A stretch of 38,773 nucleotides of DNA from an uncultured Clostridia bacterium (lineage in GTDB: Bacteria; Bacillota; Clostridia; Saccharofermentanales; Saccharofermentanaceae): assembly GCA_946403085.1 (NCBI GenBank), contig CAMIYM010000020.1, forward strand, positions 1 to 38,773, given 5' to 3'. Each line of letters opens with the position of its first letter. Position 1 is the first letter of the stretch. Position numbers and translations under genes: made by a program. Of the stretch, positions 1 to 8,347 are shown one piece after another. The notes under the pieces are model-generated. The model made no database searches. It was not told the origin of the DNA and worked only from the letters and a program-made list of their open reading frames with translations.

Positions 1-1
1 T

Positions 2-664
2 GACAGAGACAACAACTACAACTTCAAGTACCGTTACGATACGCTCAAGGCTAACCAGAACGCTTCACTTATCCAGAAGATCCAGTATCAGATGACCAAC
101 ACGAGATTCCTGTCATTCTTCTCGGACGATCCTGAGATGTATAACCTCCTCGAAGTCATCGAAGAGTTCGTACATCTCCCTGAAGAGAGCCTTTACATCG
201 ACACATCACAACTCGGTGCATCCGAAGGTATCGGCGGCATGATCATCGATCTCGTAAGTACATTCGTAATGTCCAGAGACAATGTCTGCCCCTTCGTATT
301 CTTCATCGATGAGGTACACAGATATGCCAAGTCCAGATACTCCGACAAGGAATATCACGGCGGTCTCACACTCCTCGCAAGAGAAGGCCGTAAGAAGGGT
401 ATCTTCCTCTACCTCACAACACAGAACCCGAAGGACGTATCACCTATCCTCTTCGGTCAGATCGGTACGATGCTCATCCACCGTCTCATGCTTAACGATG
501 AGATCCGTGCAGTAGAAAGCCACCTCGACGATTACGCCATCAAGCACGTCAGAAAGCTTAACCAGGGCGAGGTCATCCTCACGAGCGTTAACCTCCTGCA
601 CAACATGTTCATTCATGTAAACAAGAGCCCGAGAACACAGCACAACGACACACCTCAGCTGTAA
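2..664 (+). CDS. HerA/DUF87-type P-loop ATPase, C-terminal part (gene starts before the window)
   Basis: The reading frame is open from base 2, so this is the 3' end of a longer gene; the ATG at 92 is internal. Two hundred and twenty residues are visible. The stretch FVFFIDEVHRYA is a Walker B strand with the catalytic acidic pair, and LYLTTQNPKDVSPILFGQIG matches the sensor region of HerA/VirB4-like DNA-translocating ATPases (DUF87/DUF853). Walker A must lie upstream, outside the window. Family members form hexameric rings that pump DNA, either in end resection with NurA or in defence or conjugation modules; which applies cannot be told without the upstream genes. The gene ends in TAA just before a strong intrinsic terminator at 688-728, so it is the last gene of its transcript. 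The family call is fairly secure, the role is not. Confidence 0.8.
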   Translation, partial: DRDNNYNFKYRYDTLKANQNASLIQKIQYQMTNTRFLSFFSDDPEMYNLLEVIEEFVHLPEESLYIDTSQLGASEGIGGMIIDLVSTFVMSRDNVCPFVFFIDEVHRYAKSRYSDKEYHGGLTLLAREGRKKGIFLYLTTQNPKDVSPILFGQIGTMLIHRLMLNDEIRAVESHLDDYAIKHVRKLNQGEVILTSVNLLHNMFIHVNKSPRTQHNDTPQL

Positions 665-687
665 TCATTAATATAATCGAACATTCT

Positions 688-728
688 ATATCCCAACATT
701 GCCGGAAGGCGGTGTTGGGATATTTTTT
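688..728 (+). terminator. Rho-independent terminator after the HerA-like gene
   Basis: A 16-base-pair stem (688-703 with 708-723, including two G-U pairs) closes a GGAA tetraloop and is followed by a run of T. It begins 24 bases after the stop codon at 664. The loop and U-run are typical of intrinsic terminators. Confidence 0.9.
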
Positions 729-924
729 GGCGTGGTGTGTGTTCGGGCGCGGGGTGCAAAAATGGTGCCAACTTGCCCCGAAATCGACACCGTTTTGAGC
801 AATTTGGCTTTGGATTGACAAAAACGGTGCACATTTGAGTCCTTTTCTGCACCAATTCAGCACCCGTCTCTCCGGTGCGCGAAAAAACACCGTGTGCAAA
901 AAAAGGTGACGAAAACGGATGACT
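729..924. repeat. Non-coding island rich in GGTGC/GCACC words
   Basis: No convincing gene lies between the terminator and the end of the sensor kinase gene. Instead the stretch holds GGTGC at 753, 764, 826 and 874, GCACC at 849 and 860, further CACCG words near 788 and 888, and GGTGAC at 905, separated by A- or T-rich spacers. A similar island with GGTGAC/GTCACC words lies at 38572-38683. Function unknown. Short ORFs crossing it have no ribosome binding site and look like chance. Confidence 0.5.
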
Positions 925-3507
925 TTACGCCAGTATCTTACCGGCAAGTTCCTTGAACGACTTGATGAAGGCGCCGTGGTTGGCCTTAATAAAATCAGTA
1001 TCTTTGTTCCTTGCGGCTGTCTCAAGAGCCTTGGCCTGCTCGGATAATTCGCCGGCGCCTATGGTTTTTGAAGAACTCTTAAGTGAGTGGACTAAAATCT
1101 CGTAGTTTGCGATGTCGCCTTTTTCGAGATATGAGGAGAGCTCGCTGCACTTAGCATCACAGCTTCTGGCGTAATCACCCAACAGCTCCATGTAGAATTC
1201 GACTTCGCCGCATGTGTAGAGAAGTGCCTCATCAACATTGAGGCCTGCTGCACTTGCTTTATCGAGAGTGAGCTCAGTTGAAGATGGCTCAGAAGATGAA
1301 GCGGGTTCTGAAGCAGTCTCCTCCGCATCCTTCTTGCCTTTAAGCACTTCTTTAGGCAGATACTTCTTAAGCGTCTTCTCAAAATCTTCAACAGTGACGG
1401 GCTTGGAAAGATAGCTGTCAAAGCCTGCTTTAAGATACTGTTCTTCAGCGCCGACGACGGCATTCGCGGTAAGAGCAATAACGACAGTGCCGTTCAGGAG
1501 ACCTGACTTCTTAAGTTCCTCAAGGGTCTCAAAGCCATCCATGTCGGGCATCATGTGATCGAGGAAAAGTATGTCGAACTTCTCTTTCTTAAGCAGCTCG
1601 ATCGTCTCTCTTCCGGATGAACAAGTGACGGCCGTGATGCCGAAGATCTTGAGGAAATTAGCAGCGACTTTAAGGTTCATGCCGTTGTCATCTGTTACGA
1701 TGATCTTTGCATCAGGAGCGAAAAGATGCTTCGCTTCATCCTGGATGACGTGGCTTGCTTTGCGCTTCTCTTCGTACTTCCCGAGAGGCTCAGCGTCGAT
1801 GACTTTAAGCGTCAGATCGAATCCGAAAGTGGAGCCGATCGCATACTTGCTTTCCACATCGAGTTTGCTGTTCATCATGGCGAGGAGCTTGATGACAATG
1901 GAGATTCCAAGACCTGTTCCTTCGATGTGACGGTTACGCTTTTCCTCGATTCTTTCGAACGATTCGAAAAGCTTGCCGAGATCTTCATCCTTGATTCCGA
2001 TACCGGTATCGATAACATCGAAACGCAGCTTAACATTGCCGTCTGAAGTGCCAAGGTTCCTGACACGCAGAGTGACTGTTCCCTTCTCAGTATATTTGAC
2101 CGCATTGGTGAGAAGGTTCATGATGACCTGGCTTATCCTGACATCGTCGCCATAGAGGACTGAAGGAACGGATTCATCGATGTCGACAACTAGTTCAAGG
2201 CCTTTCGCACGGGCCCTTTCACTAATGGAATTTACAAGTCCGTTGATGAGTTCTGCCACTTCGAACTGAGCCGGTACAAGGGTCATCTTACCGTCTTCGA
2301 TCTTGGAGAAATCGAGTATGTTATTGATGATCGAGAGCAGGGTGTTTCCTGCGCTCTTGATGTTTGAGGAATACTCGAGGATCTGATCGTCCTTTGATTC
2401 TCTTAAGATCATCTCATTCATGCCAAGCACTGCATTGATCGGAGTCCTGATCTCGTGAGACATGTCTGCAAGGAAGTCACTCTTGGCCTTGTTGGCACTG
2501 TCGGCCGCGGCCTTTTCGAGCACGAGGATCTTAGCTTCATATTCGCGCTTTTGCTCTAATGCATTCATCTCTTCCATGCGCTTGTTGACTTTGGCTTCGT
2601 GTCTGTAGCCGACGATATAGAATGCCGATATCAACGCGAAAACAAGAAGACCTATAAGCACACTGACAATAAGGACATTGGCAGTATCTTTAAAGAGTTC
2701 ACGGCTCTCGACGACGATGACGAGGTGCCACTGGTTAAGGACTGAATCGACGAAGACCGTGCATTTCCTGCCGTCGATAACCATGTCGAAGTTACCCTTT
2801 TCGACGCTTATGATCTTCTGGAACAGCTCTGACTTCTCAGGATCGGTGCTGTAGTTCTTACCTTTTTCGCTGCCATCGTGATGTGCCACGACTGTGCCGT
2901 CGTAGTTCAGGATGAAACCGTATCCGTTGCCGTTGATCTGGATATCTTCGACAGTCTTCTGAACACCTGTAAGTGTAAGGTCGAGACCTAAGACATTGTT
3001 CTTGTCAGTAAGTGCTTTACAGACTGAGATAATTACATTACCTGTCTGTGCATCGACATAAGGATTAACTACCAGCGGCTCACCGCCTGCTGCGACTGAA
3101 TTCTTGTACCAGTCTCTTGTGGTCGGATCGTAATCGTCCGGAGGTGTCCAGCCGACACCGTCAACATATTTGCCGTTGATATAACCATAGATACCGGTGT
3201 AACTCTCATCGAACTGTGAAGCTGTGTTTGCCGACTCACGGGTTATGTATTCGACTATCTCTTCTGTCGTGGCGCCATTAGCGACCATGTGATCGACAGT
3301 ATCTGCAGCTACCCAGAGAACTGACCTGGCTGTCTCGAGATAATTCTCAAGGTCAGCGGTTATAGCAGCAGCCTTATCGTTTCCGAGTTCATCTATATAG
3401 GAATGGGATGACGTATACATCAGGCTTGCAGTATAAGTGACCAGCAATGCCATGAGGACGAACGTCGCGCCCAGTGTAAGTGAAAGTGTCTTTTGATTGT
3501 TCTTCAT
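925..3507 (-). CDS. Hybrid sensor histidine kinase (Cache, HisKA, HATPase, REC, Hpt)
   Basis: A membrane-bound multistep phosphorelay kinase of 860 residues. A first membrane helix (about 8-30) and a second (about 275-300) flank an extracellular dCache-type sensor with the typical WYKNSV and DLTLTGVQK stretches. A short coiled coil (305-340) leads to HisKA with phospho-acceptor His351 in SHEIRTPIN. The ATPase domain shows N468, DTGIG at 500-504 and GTGLG at 530-534. The receiver domain has acidic D606/D607, phospho-acceptor D650, T680 and K702. A low-complexity Ser/Glu linker (725-745) joins the Hpt domain with His807 in HSLKSSSKTIG. All catalytic residues are present. The start is supported by AGAGGG six bases upstream. 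The ligand is unknown, though the Cache fold suggests a small extracellular metabolite. No response regulator with an output domain is nearby, so the phosphate acceptor is encoded elsewhere. Confidence 0.93.
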   Translation of the reverse strand: MKNNQKTLSLTLGATFVLMALLVTYTASLMYTSSHSYIDELGNDKAAAITADLENYLETARSVLWVAADTVDHMVANGATTEEIVEYITRESANTASQFDESYTGIYGYINGKYVDGVGWTPPDDYDPTTRDWYKNSVAAGGEPLVVNPYVDAQTGNVIISVCKALTDKNNVLGLDLTLTGVQKTVEDIQINGNGYGFILNYDGTVVAHHDGSEKGKNYSTDPEKSELFQKIISVEKGNFDMVIDGRKCTVFVDSVLNQWHLVIVVESRELFKDTANVLIVSVLIGLLVFALISAFYIVGYRHEAKVNKRMEEMNALEQKREYEAKILVLEKAAADSANKAKSDFLADMSHEIRTPINAVLGMNEMILRESKDDQILEYSSNIKSAGNTLLSIINNILDFSKIEDGKMTLVPAQFEVAELINGLVNSISERARAKGLELVVDIDESVPSVLYGDDVRISQVIMNLLTNAVKYTEKGTVTLRVRNLGTSDGNVKLRFDVIDTGIGIKDEDLGKLFESFERIEEKRNRHIEGTGLGISIVIKLLAMMNSKLDVESKYAIGSTFGFDLTLKVIDAEPLGKYEEKRKASHVIQDEAKHLFAPDAKIIVTDDNGMNLKVAANFLKIFGITAVTCSSGRETIELLKKEKFDILFLDHMMPDMDGFETLEELKKSGLLNGTVVIALTANAVVGAEEQYLKAGFDSYLSKPVTVEDFEKTLKKYLPKEVLKGKKDAEETASEPASSSEPSSTELTLDKASAAGLNVDEALLYTCGEVEFYMELLGDYARSCDAKCSELSSYLEKGDIANYEILVHSLKSSSKTIGAGELSEQAKALETAARNKDTDFIKANHGAFIKSFKELAGKILA

Positions 3508-3519
3508 AATACCCTCTGG

Positions 3520-3585
3520 ATGCTTTCAGGACACCCTTCCGGAAAGCATATAAATAATAATATTTATAATCCGGGTATTTTTCAA
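3520..3585 (-). promoter_or_regulatory. Promoter and leader hairpin of the sensor kinase gene
   Basis: On the minus strand TTGAAA (3580-3585) and TATTAT (3557-3562) are separated by 17 bases, a near-consensus housekeeping promoter. Transcription should begin near 3550. The leader then opens with an 8-base-pair hairpin (3542-3549 with 3520-3527), which ends two bases before the AGAGGG ribosome binding site. The hairpin may stabilise the 5' end or modulate translation; that part is inference. Confidence 0.6.
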
Positions 3586-3685
3586 TCCGCTTAAATGCAC
3601 AATGTAAAAATGGGTCTTGAAAAGAATTTTTAATCAAGTTAGTTTGTATTTGGACGTCTAATTCAATCGAAAAGAAGAGGATCAA

Positions 3686-4675
3686 ATGAACACTAAAGAA
3701 CTTCATGGTTACATCGAAAGGAACACACGTAACGAGAGCAATATATGCCAGATATACGTCATCAGGAACGGCGAGACAGTATATGAGGATAACTGGCGCG
3801 GATATAAGACCACAGACAACTTCAATGTAATGTCCGTCACCAAGGGCGTTATGTCGCTTCTTGCAGGAATTGCTATCGATAAAGGATACATTAAAAACGT
3901 CGATCAGAAAGTGATGGACTTCTTCCCTAACTATCCCGTCAAAAGAGGCGAAAAGACGATCTACGATGTCACGGTCAAGCATCTTCTGACAATGACAGCA
4001 CCCTACAAGTACCGCTCGGAGCCCTGGAAAAAAGTCTGCACATCTCCTGACTGGACTATAGCTGCTCTTGATCTTCTAGGCGGACGTTCAGGCATCACAG
4101 GCGAATTCAAATATGCGACACTTGGAATACAGATCCTTGCAGGCATTATCGAAAACTCTTCCGGCATGAAGTGCATAGACTTTGCCAACAGATATCTTTT
4201 CGCGCCGCTCGGAATAACTGAGCGCGTATGTCACGGAGACAGTTCCAAAGAAGACCAGCTTGATTTCCTTATGAACAAGGCACCAAAAAAGCCTGAGTGG
4301 TATTCAGATCCTGAAGGCACTGTTACCGCCGGTTGGGGACTGTGCATGTCAGCAAGAGATCTCGCACTGATCGGCAGCATGGTCTTAAATGACGGTATGA
4401 TAAGCGGAAAACAGATCATCTCAAAAGAATATTTGGACGACATGCTCTCACCCGGGCTTAAACTCGGCGAGAGGTTCGGGTATATGGAGTACGGTTATCT
4501 GTGGTACAAGCCGTTTGAAGAAAGGGATGTTTTCGCTGCGATCGGAGATTCAGGAAACATCATATATGTCAACAAAGATAAAAATATCTCTGCCGGGATT
4601 ACAGGCACATTTAAGCCTGCGATCTACGACAGAGTTCAGTTCATTGAAGAAAAGGTAATTCCTGCTCTTATCTGA
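3686..4675 (+). CDS. Serine hydrolase of the beta-lactamase class C / penicillin-binding protein family
   Basis: A protein of 329 residues with the class C serine hydrolase fold. The nucleophile motif SxxK is S50-V-T-K53 in NVMSVTKGVMS. The usual second motif YxN appears as Y143-A-T at the expected distance before the hydrophobic helix LGIQILAGIIE, so the Asn is replaced by Thr. The third motif is G287-D-S-G in place of KTG or HTG. WGLCMSARDLALIG is a typical conserved helix of the family. There is no signal peptide, so it is probably cytosolic and more likely an esterase or D-amino peptide hydrolase than a cell-wall enzyme. GAAGAGGATC before the ATG is the ribosome binding site. The gene runs alone and converges on the lipoprotein at 4685 with nine bases between the stops and no obvious terminator. 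The family is secure, the substrate unknown. Confidence 0.88.
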   Translation: MNTKELHGYIERNTRNESNICQIYVIRNGETVYEDNWRGYKTTDNFNVMSVTKGVMSLLAGIAIDKGYIKNVDQKVMDFFPNYPVKRGEKTIYDVTVKHLLTMTAPYKYRSEPWKKVCTSPDWTIAALDLLGGRSGITGEFKYATLGIQILAGIIENSSGMKCIDFANRYLFAPLGITERVCHGDSSKEDQLDFLMNKAPKKPEWYSDPEGTVTAGWGLCMSARDLALIGSMVLNDGMISGKQIISKEYLDDMLSPGLKLGERFGYMEYGYLWYKPFEERDVFAAIGDSGNIIYVNKDKNISAGITGTFKPAIYDRVQFIEEKVIPALI

Positions 4676-4684
4676 GCTTGAAGA

Positions 4685-5530
4685 TCACTTAAAAGATTCT
4701 TTTGTCCAGTCTGCGCCGAGGAGGTCATTGGACTCTTCCATAGCCGTTTTCTTCTGGCTGTTGAACTTGTCCAGGGCTTCCTTGCCGCGGTAAAGGACTT
4801 CTGATCTGCTAAGGCCGCCTTGCCCTTCATAGTAAACATATTCAGAATCCTCATCACCTGCCTTGGAATGGATCTCCAACTCGCAGATGAGATCAAGACA
4901 CTTATACTCGATGTTGTATTCATATATGCTTACGATACGGAGATCATCTCCGCCGGTTCTTGAAGAATAGAACATGCTGCCGCCAAGATACTCAAGTTCG
5001 TTGCCGTCCCCACCTGCTGCAATGATCCTGTACTGATCACCGATAATGGTCACAAGGCCGTAAACTCGGATATGAGCTATACCATCATTATCCTGCCACT
5101 GTCCGCCAATGATGAGTTCATCCATTCCGTCCTGATCAACGTCGAAAAGAACATATGAGAATGAATCGCTCCAGTTAGCAAGAGACATGCCGATAGAACC
5201 TTCCGGTGCCTTATCATCTCCGAAAGTGACGTCAGGTCCGTAATATAATTTGTCCTTTTTGGCATTTACAGCTTCCTTAAAGTCAGTAATGAATCTCTCA
5301 TAAGGATTGCCTGCTTCAGGTTCGGTGGACTCTTCGGTGGTCTCATTGTCATAATCGGATGTCTCACCTGTCGTAACTGCGGCAGAAGAAGTCTCTTCAG
5401 TGGTCACTTCAGAGGTAGACTCAGAAGCCGATTCACCGATAAGGCCGGAAATATCACAAGCTGAAAAAGCTGCCGCTGTCACTGCACAGAGGATCACGGA
5501 AGCCGCTTTTGTAAAAATAGATCTTTTCAT
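4685..5530 (-). CDS. Secreted lipoprotein with an acidic Ca-type loop, function unknown
   Basis: I chose the ATG at 5530 over an upstream in-frame start because AGGTGG sits just before it and it begins directly with the signal peptide MKRSIFTKAASVILCAVTAA and lipobox AFSAC. The mature 281-residue protein has a Ser/Thr/Glu-rich linker of about 50 residues, typical of surface lipoproteins, then a globular domain. That domain contains LFDVDQDGMDELIIGG, a DxDxDGxxEL loop of the kind found in EF-hand-like and FG-GAP/VCBS repeats, which usually binds calcium. The 174-residue lipoprotein at 33067 carries a very similar loop. The promoter region holds a perfect 19-base palindrome at 5597-5615, a candidate operator. 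I do not recognise the specific family. Confidence 0.8.
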   Translation of the reverse strand: MKRSIFTKAASVILCAVTAAAFSACDISGLIGESASESTSEVTTEETSSAAVTTGETSDYDNETTEESTEPEAGNPYERFITDFKEAVNAKKDKLYYGPDVTFGDDKAPEGSIGMSLANWSDSFSYVLFDVDQDGMDELIIGGQWQDNDGIAHIRVYGLVTIIGDQYRIIAAGGDGNELEYLGGSMFYSSRTGGDDLRIVSIYEYNIEYKCLDLICELEIHSKAGDEDSEYVYYEGQGGLSRSEVLYRGKEALDKFNSQKKTAMEESNDLLGADWTKESFK

Positions 5531-5596
5531 TATATCCACCTCATATTCCTGTCCGGTTCTTTCACAATAAGTTACCACAACAGGCCGTATTTTCCT

Positions 5597-5622
5597 AATG
5601 TAACATTGTTACATTCAGTCAA
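5597..5622. promoter_or_regulatory. Perfect palindrome, candidate operator upstream of the lipoprotein gene
   Basis: The bases 5597-5615 form a 19-base palindrome with 9-base arms around a central T (core TGTAACA-T-TGTTACA). On the minus strand it is preceded by TTGACT (5617-5622), a fair -35 box. The same arrangement recurs at 35753-35776 upstream of the cyclase gene. A repressor binding just downstream of the -35 box would block transcription. No good -10 box is seen at the standard distance, so promoter placement is uncertain. Confidence 0.55.
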
Positions 5623-5675
5623 AACGGGCGTCTTCCGGTATGAGGCGGAACCCGGAAAGGCTTTCTGCAAAAGGC

Positions 5676-6818
5676 TCAGAAGAACCTTATGACCCTGTCT
5701 AAGATTCCCTTCATCTTGCCTATGGCGATTCCGTAATTTGTCATGGGGACACCCTGCTCAGAGGCTTTCCTGTATCTGCTTGCCACCTCAGTCTCACCGA
5801 GCATGCATGCACCGCAGTGGATTATGAGATCATAACTTTTAAGCTCCGACGGGAATTCCAGGCCTGATGTGAAATCAAACCTGAATTCCTTGCCGGTATA
5901 TTCCCTGATCCAGCCAGGGAGCTTGACTGTGCCGATATCCTCGCACTGACGGTGGTGCGTGCATCCCTCACTGATAAGGATCTTCGCACCGTCAGGCAGT
6001 TTATCGAGCATATTCGCGCCTTCAATCGACTGATCGAGTATTCCCTTGAACCTCGCCATAAGGATCGAGAAAGATGTCAGCGGGATCTCCTTAGGGACGA
6101 TCTTTGACACACTTGCAAAAGCCTGGCTGTCTGTGATGACCATCCTGACTTTACCAATCTTCTCAAGAGCTATGGCAAGTTCCGTATCTCTTACAACGAC
6201 AGGGATAGCACCCTTGCCCAGGAGGTCTCTTATTACCATCTGCTGGGGAAGGATCAGTCTGTCCTTAGGTGCAGATTTGTCGATAGGAACAACAAGTACT
6301 ACAAGATCGCCTTCTTCGACAAGATCGGATACAAGAGGACGCGTCTTGCGCTGCTTGATAATGACAGCGACTCTCTCTTTAAGTTCTTCAATGCCTTCGT
6401 TATTAAGAGCGCTTACAGACATCGCGTTTTCGGGAAGTTCAGGAACAGACAGATCACTCTTATTCACAGCAACGAGATAAGGGATCTTACGGCTCTTGAA
6501 CACTTCGATCAGCTTATTGTCATCTTCACTTAATCCGATGCTGCCGTCTACGACAAGTATCGCGATGTCAGTCTCATCGAGGACTCTGATGCTCCGCTCG
6601 ATACGCTGGTTTCCAAGCGTGCCTTCATCGTCGATACCGGGAGTATCGATGATTACGACAGGTCCCAAGGGAAGCAGTTCCATAGTCTTTCTGACAGGGT
6701 CAGTCGTCGTACCTGCCACATCAGAAACTATGGAAAGTTCCTGTGAAGTGAACCTGTTTACCAGGCTTGATTTACCCGCATTGCGGCGCCCGAAAAATGC
6801 GATATGCGTGCGTTCCAT
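5676..6818 (-). CDS. hydF: [FeFe]-hydrogenase maturation GTPase HydF
   Basis: HydF is the scaffold on which the 2Fe subcluster of the hydrogenase H-cluster is assembled before transfer to apo-HydA. The 380-residue protein has an N-terminal Era-like GTPase domain: G1 loop GRRNAGKS at 10-17, G3 DTPG at 58-61 and G4 NKSD at 119-122. A dimerisation domain follows, then the C-terminal cluster domain with C286-T-H288 and H334-C-G-A-C338, which is the diagnostic CxH...HCxxC ligand set. GAGG lies seven bases before the ATG. It is the last gene of the regulator-hydE-hydG-hydF operon, 63 bases after hydG. It is slightly shorter than many homologues, but all key motifs are present. Confidence 0.97.
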   Translation of the reverse strand: MERTHIAFFGRRNAGKSSLVNRFTSQELSIVSDVAGTTTDPVRKTMELLPLGPVVIIDTPGIDDEGTLGNQRIERSIRVLDETDIAILVVDGSIGLSEDDNKLIEVFKSRKIPYLVAVNKSDLSVPELPENAMSVSALNNEGIEELKERVAVIIKQRKTRPLVSDLVEEGDLVVLVVPIDKSAPKDRLILPQQMVIRDLLGKGAIPVVVRDTELAIALEKIGKVRMVITDSQAFASVSKIVPKEIPLTSFSILMARFKGILDQSIEGANMLDKLPDGAKILISEGCTHHRQCEDIGTVKLPGWIREYTGKEFRFDFTSGLEFPSELKSYDLIIHCGACMLGETEVASRYRKASEQGVPMTNYGIAIGKMKGILDRVIRFF

Positions 6819-6881
6819 TTATTACCTCACATTTAATCACGTAACAAGGAGTAACTTAGTGAGCACAAAAGAATCAGAACA

Positions 6882-8297
6882 TTAGAATCTGAAGTCTCTC
6901 TCGCCCTGCTCGATCTTGAGAAGTCTGTCTCTGAGAACAGCTCTTGCCTTCTCGTTGGTAACATCAGGAATGTTCTTTTCGATTAGCTTCTCACCTACTT
7001 CACGTGTCTCAGGTGAAGCATAGTCGACCAGGTATTCCTTCAATGTCATGAGTGCGTTAGGCAGGCAGCAGTTCTGGATCTGCTTAGCCTTGCAGAGAGC
7101 CATGAATCTGTCACCGGTTCTTCCTTCACGGTAGCAGGCCGTGCAGAAAGAAGGAACATAATCCATGTCGATGAGCCACTTCATGACCTGATCAAGAGTA
7201 CGTGTATCGGATACGTCGAACTGAGCTGTCTCGTCGACTCTCTCCTCATGTGTGTAGCCTCCGACAGATGTTCTTGAACCACCGGAGATCTGTGAGATAC
7301 CAAGGTGGAGAACACGCTCTCTGGACTTCTGTGATTCACGTGTGGAAACGATCATGCCTGTGTAAGGAACTGCGATCCTGATGCATGCTACGATCTTCGC
7401 GAAAATATCATCATCTATCGCATTCGAGAAATCATTTACGTCAATGTCATCTGCCGGGCAAAGTCTCGGAACAGAGATCGTGTGAGGACCTACTCCGTGA
7501 ACTGCTTCAAGGTGCTCAGCATGCATGAGAAGTCCTGCGAATTCATAACGGTACTTATCAAGACCGAAAAGAACGCCAAGTCCTACGTCATCGATGCCGC
7601 CTTCCATGGCTCTGTCCATAGCCTCTGTGTGATAAGCGTAATCGTGCTTAGGTCCTGTGGGGTGCAGGATCTCATAAGACTCTTTGTGATATGTCTCCTG
7701 GAAGAGGATGTATGTACCGATTCCTGCCTCATGGAGCTTTCTGTAATTCTCTACTGTAGTAGCTGCGATGTTAACGTTTACTCGTCTGATCGCACCATTC
7801 TTGTGCTTGATGGAGTAGATCGTCTTGATGCTCTCTAAGATATATTCGATAGGGTTATTTACAGGGTCCTCACCTGCTTCGATCGCAAGTCTCTTGTGAC
7901 CCATATCCTGCAGAGCGATAACCTCTGCCTTGATCTGCTCCTGTGTGAGCTTAACTCTCGGAATAGTCTTATTCTTTCCGTGATAAGGGCAGTAGATGCA
8001 TCCGTTGATGCAGTAATTTGAAAGATAAAGAGGCGCGAAAAGAACGATCCTGTTGCCGTAGAAATCCTTCTTGATCTGCTCAGCGAGAGCATAGATCTCC
8101 TCATTCTTTTCAGGGATGTCGCAAGCAAGAAGGACAGATGCTTCACGGTGTGATAAGCCCTTTCTCTCCTTTGCCTTCTCGATAATCTTATCGATTACTT
8201 CGACGTTGCTCTTGTTCTCGTCAGCATACTTTAAAGATTCAAGGATCTCGCTGTCATCGATAAACTCTTCTGCCTTCATTGATTTGGGATCGTACAT
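6882..8297 (-). CDS. hydG: Radical SAM tyrosine lyase HydG
   Basis: HydG cleaves tyrosine by radical chemistry to give p-cresol plus the CO and CN ligands, delivered as an Fe-CO-CN synthon for the hydrogenase H-cluster. The 471-residue protein has the radical SAM cysteines C96-x3-C100-x2-C103 (CINGCIYC) in a TIM barrel, and the HydG-specific C-terminal motif C385-T-A-C388 with C411 (CX2CX22C), which binds the dangler-iron cluster. I chose the ATG at 8297 because GGAGG lies eight bases upstream; an in-frame ATG at 8351 would add 18 residues overlapping hydE, with only a poor AGGG site. The paralogue ThiH lacks the second motif, so HydG is the right name. Confidence 0.97.
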   Translation of the reverse strand: MYDPKSMKAEEFIDDSEILESLKYADENKSNVEVIDKIIEKAKERKGLSHREASVLLACDIPEKNEEIYALAEQIKKDFYGNRIVLFAPLYLSNYCINGCIYCPYHGKNKTIPRVKLTQEQIKAEVIALQDMGHKRLAIEAGEDPVNNPIEYILESIKTIYSIKHKNGAIRRVNVNIAATTVENYRKLHEAGIGTYILFQETYHKESYEILHPTGPKHDYAYHTEAMDRAMEGGIDDVGLGVLFGLDKYRYEFAGLLMHAEHLEAVHGVGPHTISVPRLCPADDIDVNDFSNAIDDDIFAKIVACIRIAVPYTGMIVSTRESQKSRERVLHLGISQISGGSRTSVGGYTHEERVDETAQFDVSDTRTLDQVMKWLIDMDYVPSFCTACYREGRTGDRFMALCKAKQIQNCCLPNALMTLKEYLVDYASPETREVGEKLIEKNIPDVTNEKARAVLRDRLLKIEQGERDFRF

Positions 8298-8347
8298 GTT
8301 ATTCTTCCTCCGTTGTTTTTGATCTGGTTTGTGCCATGGACCTATTC

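Noticed and set aside
609..1025. Minus-strand ORFs across the GGTGC island and the end of the kinase gene
   Set aside because: They overlap the HerA-like gene, terminator and kinase gene in the wrong frame, lack a ribosome binding site and have a biased, unprotein-like composition.
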